Positions 1-7,972 of a stretch of DNA of 64,000 nucleotides are shown piece after piece (position 1 is the first letter of the stretch; the number at the start of each line of letters is the position of its first letter). The stretch is from assembly GCF_029223285.1 (NCBI RefSeq), contig NZ_JARHUJ010000006.1:372001-436000 (forward strand), written 5' to 3'. The DNA is from Paraflavitalea sp. CAU 1676 (GTDB lineage Bacteria > Bacteroidota > Bacteroidia > Chitinophagales > Chitinophagaceae). The notes below the pieces were generated by a model. It did not search any database and had not been told where the DNA came from. It saw only the letters and a program-made list of their open reading frames with translations. Both the position numbers and the translations under genes were made by a program.

Positions 1-608
1 GCAGGTTCACCAGCAGGCCGCGTGTTTCAGATCGCTCTACTGCCGGCCCGCGTGGTGATGACCGCAATGGCAACAATACACCTGGACGCAGTATCGATAA
101 CGGATCACAACGTCCTTCGAGGGAATGGAGACCAACCACATCCGACCGTAATGGTTCCTTCGGTGGACGTCCTGGTGCCGTAGCCGATCAGCCTTCGAGA
201 GAAAGGGTTATCCGGGACAACAATTCACGCAGCGAGAACAGGCCCGATCCAGGCACCAGCAGGCCATCACCTGTTACGCGTGAGCCAAGAGCTTCTCAGT
301 CTCCTGTCCGCGGCAATGATGAGGGCCGCCAATGGCAAAGCAGACCAAATTCCGGCGGCGGCGAACGCAGCTTCCCCGGCAGGTCGGCGCAACCACAGCC
401 CGCGCCACAGCGCGAAGCATCAGCCCCGCCACAAAGAACTTTTGATCGTCCCAGCGTAGGCGGAGGCGGAAGGAGTGGTGGTGACCAGGGTGGTAGCCGT
501 CCCAGCTTTGGTGGAGGCGGTAGGAGCGGTGGTGAACAAGGTGGAGCTCGCCCCAGCAGAGGTGGAGAAGGCGGCGGTGGCAGCGAACGCCCCGGTAGAA
601 GAGGATAG
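1..608 (+). CDS. C-terminal part of a Gly/Arg/Ser-rich protein (5' truncated)
   Basis: The frame is open from the window edge (codons from base 3) to a TAG at 606-608, giving about 201 residues with no start inside the window. The sequence is low complexity: Arg, Ser, Pro, Gly, Asn and Gln dominate. It ends in two near-copies of a unit like GGGGRSGG-(D/E)-QGG-(S/A)-RPS, then a GGGGSERPGRRG terminus. It is strongly basic and probably disordered. Such tails occur at the end of Bacteroidota secreted proteins with an upstream beta-rich domain (for example DUF6600-type), but that domain would lie outside the window, so the family is a guess. A terminator hairpin follows 29 bases after the stop. 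Confidence 0.7.
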   Translation, partial: RFTSRPRVSDRSTAGPRGDDRNGNNTPGRSIDNGSQRPSREWRPTTSDRNGSFGGRPGAVADQPSRERVIRDNNSRSENRPDPGTSRPSPVTREPRASQSPVRGNDEGRQWQSRPNSGGGERSFPGRSAQPQPAPQREASAPPQRTFDRPSVGGGGRSGGDQGGSRPSFGGGGRSGGEQGGARPSRGGEGGGGSERPGRRG

Positions 609-636
609 TGTAAAATTTCTTACTCACTATACACAG

Positions 637-670
637 AGATTCCCGCCTGAATGGCGGGGATCTTTGATTT
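637..670 (+). terminator. Rho-independent-like terminator after the Gly/Arg-rich gene
   Basis: An 11-bp stem (AGATTCCCGCC at 637-647 pairs with GGCGGGGATCT at 653-663, one G-T pair) encloses a 5-base loop. It is followed by TTGATTTT. It sits just after the stop at 608. Confidence 0.7.
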
Positions 671-801
671 TACAACCAGCTGTAATACAATCGATGTTAA
701 CAAAGTCACCGCAACGACTCCTGATCGCAACCATTCGTTTGGCACAGTCTTGGTATTTGTAATGCGGAAGACACGAATTATTCACAGTTAAATTGATTAT
801 C

Positions 802-993
802 ATGAAAGCAAAACATATTCTGGTAGGGATGATTGCTGCAGCTGCTGTTGGCGCATTGGTGGGCACATTATTTGCACCAGATAAAGGAAAAGAAACAAGA
901 AGAAAGATCCGTGATACAGCCGACGACCTGATGAATAAAATGAGTAAGGGTCTTCGCAAAAACAGCGTTACAGGAAATATGGAAGTCGGATAA
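802..993 (+). CDS. YtxH-like small membrane-associated protein
   Basis: 63 residues from the ATG at 802; an in-frame TTG at 793 is less likely. A single hydrophobic Ala/Gly-rich helix (about residues 7-27, with GALVGTLFAPDKGKETRRKI at its end) is followed by a charged amphipathic tail. The GTLFAP-x-KGxETR motif at the membrane exit is the hallmark of the YtxH family (PF12732), found in stress-associated small membrane proteins of unknown biochemical role. Length fits the shorter family members. No clear ribosome-binding site is visible, as usual in Bacteroidota. A structured-RNA candidate follows 54 bases downstream. Confidence 0.8.
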   Translation: MKAKHILVGMIAAAAVGALVGTLFAPDKGKETRRKIRDTADDLMNKMSKGLRKNSVTGNMEVG

Positions 994-1046
994 TAACCAA
1001 AGGGTACATTTACTCAATATATATCGGTTCATTAGTTATCGTACGG

Positions 1047-1164
1047 AAACTGTCTTACAAGTCCAGGATAGGATGCCGGAATAGCATTTCGGTGTGTGAT
1101 AGAGAAGTATACCACCAAGGTGGGTATTTCAACCTGACGCGACTTGTAAGGCAGTTTCTTTTTT
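1047..1164 (+). ncRNA. Candidate structured RNA (closed multi-branch fold with U-run)
   Basis: A 17-bp nearly perfect inverted repeat (1047-1063 with 1141-1157, one G-T pair) closes a 77-base interior. Inside, CAGG (1064-1067) can pair with CCTG (1133-1136). GATGC/GCATT (1072-1088) forms one hairpin, and ATACCACC/GGTGGGTAT (1109-1127) forms a second with a 2-base loop. The right arm runs straight into CTTTTTT, so on the plus strand the end looks like intrinsic termination. No convincing ORF lies inside. I could not match it to 6S, SRP RNA, tmRNA or a known riboswitch. Confidence 0.5.
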
Positions 1165-1192
1165 GTGCTACTTCACGCACGACAGTTACCAC

Positions 1193-2794
1193 TCAATAGT
1201 AGCCTCTAACCAGTAGTTTCTTTGAATCAACGATCCTGCCTGTCGGAGATATAAAACTAACAACATAAGTGCCTGGAATGGGCAGGTACATTTCGATGAT
1301 ATTTCTATCCCGCACAAGTTCTTCTTTTACTTTTCTGCCAACAGCGTCCCAGATCACAATCGTTTTGATCGATGAGGCAATACCTATACCGACAAAGAAT
1401 CTGCCCGTGCTTGGGTTGGGCCATACCAACAATTGGTTGTCGGGGGTTCTGCCAACTGCGACGATATTCGAATATGAAAGCCGGCCACTGAAGTCTACCA
1501 GCTGCAACCGGTAATAGGTAATGCCGGTGTAGCTGTTGGGATCGATCATTTCATAATTGAGGAAGTCGATGCTGTAGCCGTTAAGCGCTTTTGATGTGAC
1601 CGTATCTATATTGGTAAACTCGTTCTGATTGCTGAACCTGCGTTGTACCACAAAATAATTATTGTTGATTTCGGGATTGGTGGTCCAGAACACTTTCACC
1701 TGGTGGTAATCGATACGCACGCCACTCAGCCATACCAGCGTTCTATTGATGCCCCGGTCTCCTTTTCCGGTAAATTTAGTATAGTAAGCGCTATTTGGCA
1801 TCCCGTTCCTGAGCGGCCTGTAATTGAGGCCCGAGTTCAGCAGAAACGCACCAGTGGTAAGTATACCCGGAGAAGGCGTGATCAAGGGGGCTGCAGTATC
1901 CCACATGCCATTGCCGTATTTTGAAATGTAGGCCAGCTTTCGGCCCGCGTTAAAAAACGCCCCTTCGTCTTCGATGAGGTGCTGCAAAGCAATTTCCACA
2001 TCACCTTCATTGGGGTGGAGTAATTTGCCGATCTCCCAGGTCTTGTTCACCGATTCTGATCGTAGATTGTTTCCTGAAGTGGCATTACTTCTAACGCTGT
2101 CGAACACAGAGACATAAAAATCATCTCCATTGTTGGTTTTATTCACAATAGCTGCGGGGGTGTATTGATGCGTACGGCTTCCAACCGGAAATACGACCAC
2201 ATTGTCGGTAGCCCTGATATTTTCACGGATCAATAAACCCGAACCCGGTGCATTGCCTGTAACGATAAATCGGGAAGAATCATAATTTGTAATAAGACCT
2301 GGATAATTGTTGCCTACCACCAGGATGTGATTGTCAAGGAACAAATGGCCCGCTGTGAGTCTAAGTTCATTACGCACTTTGGCCGAACTGCCGATCAATC
2401 GAACGCCATTCCGGTTAAGTATCTGCAGATTGGGGAAGCCCGGACCCGTACGGGTAGCCGCATTGTAACCTCCATTAAGGAGTTGACGGGTAGTGTCAGT
2501 AGCGAGAAAGCGCACCATGCCTCCAATGCCGATGGCCCCTTCCCCACCATTGGTTTCGTCGGTTAGCAATGATTGCGGATCGTTGTGCCAGACGTGGCCC
2601 TTAAAGTTTAATACAGCTTTTATGCCAAGGCCCAATTTGCCTTCGTTGGTGACGTTGGAGAAGATTGTAGCCGTGTCGCCCACAAAAAACACCTTGCCCT
2701 GGTTAGGAACATAGAATCCCTGTTGCGCTACACCGCTATTGAAAAACAGCAGGAGCGCAATAGCGAAAATGACGATATGAGATCCTCTATACAA
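1193..2794 (-). CDS. Secreted protein with type IX secretion (type A) sorting domain
   Basis: 533 residues. The N-terminus has a signal peptide (hydrophobic core about residues 7-22, cleavage near GVAQQ). The middle is beta-rich without a recognised domain and contains many Asn/Gly. The last about 80 residues (from LLVWPNPSTGRFFVGI to KKLLVRGYY) match the T9SS type A C-terminal domain (TIGR04183): a WPNPS/T-G-x-F opening, a central IVIWDAVGRKV strand, a G-TYVVSF strand and a basic end. The product is therefore expected to cross the outer membrane by the Por/T9SS machine and be surface-attached. No in-frame ATG precedes the signal peptide, so TTG at 2794 is used. It lies 27 bases after the adhesin-like gene on the same strand. 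Confidence 0.85.
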   Translation of the reverse strand: MYRGSHIVIFAIALLLFFNSGVAQQGFYVPNQGKVFFVGDTATIFSNVTNEGKLGLGIKAVLNFKGHVWHNDPQSLLTDETNGGEGAIGIGGMVRFLATDTTRQLLNGGYNAATRTGPGFPNLQILNRNGVRLIGSSAKVRNELRLTAGHLFLDNHILVVGNNYPGLITNYDSSRFIVTGNAPGSGLLIRENIRATDNVVVFPVGSRTHQYTPAAIVNKTNNGDDFYVSVFDSVRSNATSGNNLRSESVNKTWEIGKLLHPNEGDVEIALQHLIEDEGAFFNAGRKLAYISKYGNGMWDTAAPLITPSPGILTTGAFLLNSGLNYRPLRNGMPNSAYYTKFTGKGDRGINRTLVWLSGVRIDYHQVKVFWTTNPEINNNYFVVQRRFSNQNEFTNIDTVTSKALNGYSIDFLNYEMIDPNSYTGITYYRLQLVDFSGRLSYSNIVAVGRTPDNQLLVWPNPSTGRFFVGIGIASSIKTIVIWDAVGRKVKEELVRDRNIIEMYLPIPGTYVVSFISPTGRIVDSKKLLVRGYY

Positions 2795-2821
2795 ATCAGT
2801 GCTGCCTGTTAATTATATAAC

Positions 2822-5218
2822 CTAATTCCCTTCTACACGCACATATATACGTGTGTTGGTATCAGTATGCGGCTCCAGCCCCTCGGCAGTGCCACCCAGG
2901 AAGGCAATGGTACTTGTTCTGCTTTCCATAACGCGAACGATAATGGCGCTGGTGGTAAAGCTGGTTACGCACACCACCGGCGCATTGGTGATGGCAGACC
3001 CTCCACGAGCGGTTACCTGTATACTCAGAATATTGGTGAATCCAACATTGGCAGGAATGTTCAGCGTAGGTGTACCCGATCCGTTATTGGAAAATTCCGC
3101 CACCCAGATCTTTGTTACTTCATCTACATTCGCGTTGCCGGTACCGGAATAGTAGGTCGGTCGTTTGGCGAGGACTACTTTTCCATTGGCATCCACACCC
3201 AGCAGTGCCGCCCCGGCGGTTGTGGTTGAAGCATTAGTAAGGTTCTCCATGCGGAGTCCACCATCATTGGCTACGCCTGTTTTGATATGCAGGCTGGTAG
3301 AAGGGGTAGTAGTGCCAATGCCCACACTTCCTGTACCGGTGATCCGCAACCGTTCATTGGTAAGCGCAAAACCGCCCGTAAAAAAGGAAAGGTTCTTACT
3401 GCCCGTTCCGTTACCGATCACGAAATCATTTCCTGTGCTATAGAGATAAGCGTTGTTGGCCCCTCCAATGATCGGATAGGCAGTATTGGTGAACCCGCTC
3501 GAGTTGATGCCCAGGTCAACATAGTTGCTCGTTTCCGTGCCGTTATTGGCCGTAGCCACCAGGTCGCTGCTGGCTACATCGCCAGCAGAACGGTTTTGTA
3601 TATTGAGCTGAAGGTAGTTGTTCACATTTCCCTTTCCGCTGATGACATTATAAGAATTGCTGGTGCCCGCATCTACCAGTAATTTTTCGCGTGCACCGCT
3701 GGTAAAGCTCTCCGACCCTATACCCACCGAAAGTCCGCTATTCGATAGATCGCCGAGGATGACTGCATCAGCGGCTGTTACATCAGTATTATATCCTACA
3801 GCAGTAGAATTATTGCCCGTCACCGATGAATTGGCGCCCAGTGCGGTTCCATTCGTTACGGTCGACACGAATGCATCGGTACCCATTGCAATACCATTCG
3901 ACCCATTCACCAGGGCTTTTCTGCCAATGGCTATGCCTGGGTTGGAAACAAACGCAACGATGGCCGAATCACCTACCGAAACACTGTAGCCCGCATTGGC
4001 AGTCGCCGATCGGCCAATAGCGATACCACCTATGCCACCAACTGTAGTTTTGAAAGCAGCATTGGTGTTACTCCCGATCGCTATGCCGTTATTAGCATTG
4101 GCAGCTGCATTGGTGCCCAGGGCCATGGCATCCTGTACGCCAAATGGTACCGTAGCTGCGCTACCCAATGAAAAAGAAGCCGCACTGTTGGTTGTTGCTC
4201 CCGTTCCAATGGCAAATGCGTTGGATGCGCCTACGGTGGCGCTGCTTCCGATCGCATAGGCGTTAGAAATACTGAACGCCGTTGTTGCGCTGTTGCCAAT
4301 GGCAAAAGAATGCGTGGCATTGTTCACATTGGCATTGATCCCAAGCGCGAGAGAATTCTGATCGAATTTCGCCACCTGCGTATTGACTGTTTTTACCACC
4401 AGCGACTGGTTGTCGGTAGTACCGATAAATTGGGTGCCCGCCGTTGTGCCGGTATTGCCTGTGAGCAGCCAGCCACTACCCGAACCAGTCAATAACGAAG
4501 GATGTATCTTCTTCACCACCCCGTTGAGGATCGTGACGATACTATCTGTAGCGGCACCTGTTGCCAGGCCTCCAATGGTGAGCGGACTGCTACCGGTAAT
4601 ATGTAGGGTGGAGGAAGGCGTTGCCGTGCCCACACCCAGCCGGCTATTGGTGGCATCCCAGAAAAAAGCTGCATTGTTCTGTGAAAGCAGTCCGCCGCTA
4701 CCCATAAAGGGAACGGCCCCCTGCGTGAAGGACGAAAAGAGTGGCGCACTACTAAATGTTTTGCTGCCTGCTATTGTTTGGGCTGTGATTGTAATAAGCC
4801 CTCTTGCGGTGGCAGAAGCGTTGGGCAAGTTAAAGGTGTGCGTGGTACCGGTCGACACAATATTGAAGTCGGTGCCGGTTGTACCGGTGGCGAAGGTTTG
4901 CGTACCGTTGGTGAGTCCGTTCAAACTGGTAATACCACTGGTATTCTGCAATATCCTCCATCCGCCATTGGCTCTGACCATCAGTTGCTTCAGTGTATTG
5001 AAAAATATGACCATGCCATCGGGCGGATTGAGCACATTGATGAGCGCTGTATCGGCAATACGGGGAAACAGCAAACCCTGGTTGTTCGACTGCAATTCAA
5101 GTACGGCCGACTTTTCGACGGTAAAAGGATTATTGCCCAGCCTCAGTTGCTGGGTGTATCCCTTTTGGAAAAGCAATAAAATTGCCAGTGCTGCACCAAA
5201 TCTTTTGGCACCTTGCAT
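2822..5218 (-). CDS. Adhesin-like secreted protein with YadA-type head repeats
   Basis: 798 residues from the ATG at 5218, chosen because AAAGGAGG lies five bases upstream; an in-frame ATG at 5239 would overlap that site. Signal peptide about 1-22. Residues 23-80 form an N-terminal module shared with the next upstream gene (LxxGNNPFTVEKSAVLEL, then GLLFPRIADT, then PPDGM). The centre, roughly residues 290-500, contains about fourteen copies of an AxAIGxxAxxxxxxxAIG-type repeat, the left-handed parallel beta-roll of trimeric autotransporter heads. The last 110 residues form another beta-rich domain. There is neither a YadA membrane anchor nor a T9SS sorting domain, so how it is displayed is unclear. 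The function as adhesin or fibre is inferred from the repeats. Confidence 0.75.
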   Translation of the reverse strand: MQGAKRFGAALAILLLFQKGYTQQLRLGNNPFTVEKSAVLELQSNNQGLLFPRIADTALINVLNPPDGMVIFFNTLKQLMVRANGGWRILQNTSGITSLNGLTNGTQTFATGTTGTDFNIVSTGTTHTFNLPNASATARGLITITAQTIAGSKTFSSAPLFSSFTQGAVPFMGSGGLLSQNNAAFFWDATNSRLGVGTATPSSTLHITGSSPLTIGGLATGAATDSIVTILNGVVKKIHPSLLTGSGSGWLLTGNTGTTAGTQFIGTTDNQSLVVKTVNTQVAKFDQNSLALGINANVNNATHSFAIGNSATTAFSISNAYAIGSSATVGASNAFAIGTGATTNSAASFSLGSAATVPFGVQDAMALGTNAAANANNGIAIGSNTNAAFKTTVGGIGGIAIGRSATANAGYSVSVGDSAIVAFVSNPGIAIGRKALVNGSNGIAMGTDAFVSTVTNGTALGANSSVTGNNSTAVGYNTDVTAADAVILGDLSNSGLSVGIGSESFTSGAREKLLVDAGTSNSYNVISGKGNVNNYLQLNIQNRSAGDVASSDLVATANNGTETSNYVDLGINSSGFTNTAYPIIGGANNAYLYSTGNDFVIGNGTGSKNLSFFTGGFALTNERLRITGTGSVGIGTTTPSTSLHIKTGVANDGGLRMENLTNASTTTAGAALLGVDANGKVVLAKRPTYYSGTGNANVDEVTKIWVAEFSNNGSGTPTLNIPANVGFTNILSIQVTARGGSAITNAPVVCVTSFTTSAIIVRVMESRTSTIAFLGGTAEGLEPHTDTNTRIYVRVEGN

Positions 5219-5223
5219 AACGA

Positions 5224-5231
5224 CCTCCTTT
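5224..5231 (-). promoter_or_regulatory. Strong Shine-Dalgarno site deciding the adhesin start
   Basis: On the minus strand AAAGGAGG is followed after five bases by the ATG at 5218. It lies between the stop of the upstream paralogue (5241) and this start. Near-perfect anti-16S complementarity is unusual here: other genes in the window mostly lack one. Confidence 0.7.
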
Positions 5232-5240
5232 CTATCCATG

Positions 5241-6893
5241 CTATTTCTTGATCACATACCAGTTGCTGCCATCTGTTTGCAGGGTTACATAAGTCCAATC
5301 ATTGTAGATCGTGTATGAAGAACCTCCATCGATGGTACCACCGGTTGGGTTGATGGTAAGTTGATTATCGATGCCTCCCGAACCTACTTTTTTGATGGTG
5401 TAAATACGCCCTTTTATGGCACCCGGACTGGGCAAGGTAATGGTGATGGCGCTGCTGGTGGTATTGGCCAGTATCGTATTATCGGTGGCGGCGGCGGTGT
5501 AGTTGGCCGTGGTAGTGATGATCGCCAGGGATAACGAACCCTCTACCTGAACGGTGGAGTTGGCCGCACCGGAACCTCCTACCAGTACGGCTTTGGCTGC
5601 CGTGACACTATCCAGGAATGTTTTGGTGCCTGCAAAACTTTGTGAAGCAGTTGATACAACACCCCTCGCCGTGCCGCTTGCACTGGGCACGTTCAGAAAA
5701 ATACTATCGGCGCCATTGGTCGATATAGTAAGGTCGGTACCTGTTGTTTTGAACGCAATATGCTGGGCTGAGTCGCGGTTGCCGTTTATACTGCGGATGG
5801 CGTTCCCAAATGCCGATGCACTCACCTGCCTCTTTTGTACTACGCCATTATTAACCACGAGCACAGAGTCGGCCGAAGTGTTGTTGGTTAATGTATTCAG
5901 TTGAAGTGTTCCGTTTACCGTTACATTGTTATTGAAGGTCTTATCGCCGCCAAATGTCTGTGCACCGGCAGTTACGATACCGGGGTTGGTAGCGTCGGCC
6001 GGATGCAGGATCAGTGTGCGTGAAGTAGAATCGGCCACGATGGAGGCTCCGTTCAAATTGGGTGTTGTTGCCACGGCACCTACCGCCAGGGTTTGAATGC
6101 CACTTTGTATTTTTTGCCAGTCGGCATAAGTGAGAAAGCCATAAGGCTTCGAAGCGCCTGCCGATCCATTTTGTACTGGTAAGAATAAGGCGATAGTACT
6201 ATCGGCATCACGATTCTGGATCAAAACATTATTAGAAGTATCGCTGGCTGCGGCAGTAATGGATAATGCCTGCCTTTGTATACCGTTGATGGCCCTGATC
6301 GCATTTTCAAAAGCCGAGGACGAGATGGTTTTCTTATACACCGAACCATCTGCGCCGATCACCAGCACATCTTGTTCTGTAGTGCCCGTAGCAAGGTTCT
6401 GTAACTTAACGGTACCATCTACATTTAATTTCGCCGTAGGGTTATTGGTGCCGATTCCTACATTGCCCGCTGCATCTACACGCAAACGCTCGGTATTGCT
6501 GGTGCGTACTACCAGGGGCTGCCCATCAATGGTTCCGATAAAGTTTGTTGCCGGATTGGTGCCGCTATTGCCGGTGAGCGACCAGTTGGCGCTGGCCTCC
6601 GACAGATCGGCTATTTTTTTCCAGCTGCCGTTACTGCGTAAACGAAGGCTCTTATCCGAATTGAGGTAAATGATCATCCCGTCGGGCGGTGTTAGCGCAT
6701 TGATCGCTGTAGTGTCCGCCAGTCTTGGCAGCAACAAACCCTGGCGCGAACTTTCCAGCTCGAGGATCGATGATTTCTGAATGGTTGTTGGATTGTCTCC
6801 AATCTTTAATTGTGCCTGCGTGGTGATAGCTGTGGTCATGATGATCAATACAAACATGACAGCCCTGCAGAATAGAGTAAGCGTGCTTCTCAT
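5241..6893 (-). CDS. Secreted adhesin/tail-fibre-like protein, paralogue of its downstream neighbour
   Basis: 550 residues from the ATG at 6893 (an in-frame start at 6956 adds 21 residues before the signal peptide). Signal peptide about 1-28, ending TTAITTQAQ. Residues 29-95 repeat the N-terminal module of the next gene (KIGDNPTTIQKSSILELE, then GLLLPRLADT, then PPDGM, then LRLRSNGSWKKI). The body alternates short segments containing TARGVVSTASQSFAGTKTF-like and GVVQKRQVSASAFGNAIRSI-like units, each present at least twice, typical of Bacteroidota surface and phage-fibre-like proteins. The C-terminal 90 residues are a compact beta domain ending WTYVTLQTDGSNWYVIKK. It is transcribed just ahead of the YadA-type gene (stop to start 22 bases), so the two are probably one operon. 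Confidence 0.7.
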   Translation of the reverse strand: MRSTLTLFCRAVMFVLIIMTTAITTQAQLKIGDNPTTIQKSSILELESSRQGLLLPRLADTTAINALTPPDGMIIYLNSDKSLRLRSNGSWKKIADLSEASANWSLTGNSGTNPATNFIGTIDGQPLVVRTSNTERLRVDAAGNVGIGTNNPTAKLNVDGTVKLQNLATGTTEQDVLVIGADGSVYKKTISSSAFENAIRAINGIQRQALSITAAASDTSNNVLIQNRDADSTIALFLPVQNGSAGASKPYGFLTYADWQKIQSGIQTLAVGAVATTPNLNGASIVADSTSRTLILHPADATNPGIVTAGAQTFGGDKTFNNNVTVNGTLQLNTLTNNTSADSVLVVNNGVVQKRQVSASAFGNAIRSINGNRDSAQHIAFKTTGTDLTISTNGADSIFLNVPSASGTARGVVSTASQSFAGTKTFLDSVTAAKAVLVGGSGAANSTVQVEGSLSLAIITTTANYTAAATDNTILANTTSSAITITLPSPGAIKGRIYTIKKVGSGGIDNQLTINPTGGTIDGGSSYTIYNDWTYVTLQTDGSNWYVIKK

Positions 6894-6953
6894 AAGAAAC
6901 AGTTTAACAGATATTGAATGTTGTTTCAGTTGTCGATCAAAAAAGTCGGGAGT

Positions 6954-6961
6954 CAAACCTA
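6954..6961 (-). promoter_or_regulatory. Candidate -7 element for the surface-protein operon
   Basis: Minus-strand TAGGTTTG matches the Bacteroidota TAnnTTTG -7 element and lies 60 bases upstream of the ATG at 6893. A clear -33 TTTG partner is not seen. The 314-base gap 6894-7207 is AT-rich and otherwise shows only a second, plus-strand element at 7180. Confidence 0.35.
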
Positions 6962-7179
6962 AACAAAAATCACATGTTCACTTACTTCTATTTAAACATT
7001 TTTGCTGTTTCTACAATAGTTATTTAACAAACACTATTACTAAATGTAACTTATACCCGAAACCGATCATTACATGGCCATTTATGCCCGAATAAGTTCG
7101 GCGCCAGTGGAGTAGCATGACCCTTCAATTGCTTGACCCTATCCGGGCATCTTTAATCCCGCATATGGGTATTTGGATG

Positions 7180-7187
7180 TAATTTTG
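7180..7187 (+). promoter_or_regulatory. Candidate -7 element for the DsbA-fold gene
   Basis: TAATTTTG fits TAnnTTTG and ends 20 bases before the ATG at 7208. The -33 region has only a weak TTTA near 7152. Confidence 0.3.
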
Positions 7188-7207
7188 CCGGCTTAGGAAT
7201 TATTGAT

Positions 7208-7861
7208 ATGATGACGATCTACTATTGTTACGACGCTTATTGCGGCTGGTGCTATGGATTCAGTCCGGTGATCAAAAAGATCGCGGAGGAGTATAAAGAC
7301 AAGTTCTTTTTTGAAGTATTGTCGGGAGGTATGATCATATCAGAGCAGCCACACCCCATCGGCGCCATGGCCGGCTATATCCGGCAGGCTTACAAAGTAG
7401 TAGAAGAAAGAACCGGCATACGGTTCGGGTCCGATTTTCTGTGGCATATCAATAACCCCGATGATAGCGACTGGTTTCCCGATTCAGAAAAGCCCGCCAT
7501 CGCGATGTGCATTTTTAAAGAGCTTTATCCCGACAGGCAGGTTGAGTTTGCGGCCGATCTGCAATATGCCCTCAACTACGAAGGGCGCGATCTCTGCGAT
7601 GACGAAGCCTATCGTCACTTGCTGGAGAAATACCAGATTCCGGCTGAAGAGTTTTACAAGTCCCTTCACAGCGAAGCTTATAAAGAAAAGGCCTACTATG
7701 AATTTGCCTTATGCAAACAGCTGCAGGTAACCGGGTTTCCGGCCGTGTTGCTCCAGGCATCCCCATCAAAATTCTACCTCCTGGGCCGTGGGTTTACGGA
7801 GTATGACGACCTGAAGGCCCGGGTCGAGAATGTACTGGCGGAGATCAGCCAGGCTTCCTGA
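7208..7861 (+). CDS. DsbA-family (FrnE-like) thiol oxidoreductase, cytoplasmic
   Basis: 217 residues without a signal peptide. The thioredoxin active site is C12-G-W-C15 after the first beta strand (TIYYCYDAYCGWCYGF). An alpha-helical insertion occupies about residues 50-160, and a TGFPAVLL segment near 174-181 carries the cis-proline of the fold. This layout fits PF01323 (DsbA/FrnE), close to proteins annotated as DsbA family protein. Such cytoplasmic members act in thiol or oxidative-stress chemistry; the substrate is unknown. An alternative start is the second Met, one codon later. It is transcribed alone. Confidence 0.85.
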   Translation: MMTIYYCYDAYCGWCYGFSPVIKKIAEEYKDKFFFEVLSGGMIISEQPHPIGAMAGYIRQAYKVVEERTGIRFGSDFLWHINNPDDSDWFPDSEKPAIAMCIFKELYPDRQVEFAADLQYALNYEGRDLCDDEAYRHLLEKYQIPAEEFYKSLHSEAYKEKAYYEFALCKQLQVTGFPAVLLQASPSKFYLLGRGFTEYDDLKARVENVLAEISQAS

Positions 7862-7972
7862 AACCTTTCATCCAAAACAGGCCAGCCTCAATTCTAAAGG
7901 TTCGTTAAGTTTGACTACCGGTTTCTTGTATATGCCGGCATACGGTAGCTTTCCCTAACCAAAACCTTTTGC

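Noticed and set aside
4383-5318. Long plus-strand open frame of 311 codons
   Set aside because: It is the antisense of the repetitive adhesin gene. The minus strand has the signal peptide, repeats and ribosome-binding site; the plus frame is a compositional shadow.
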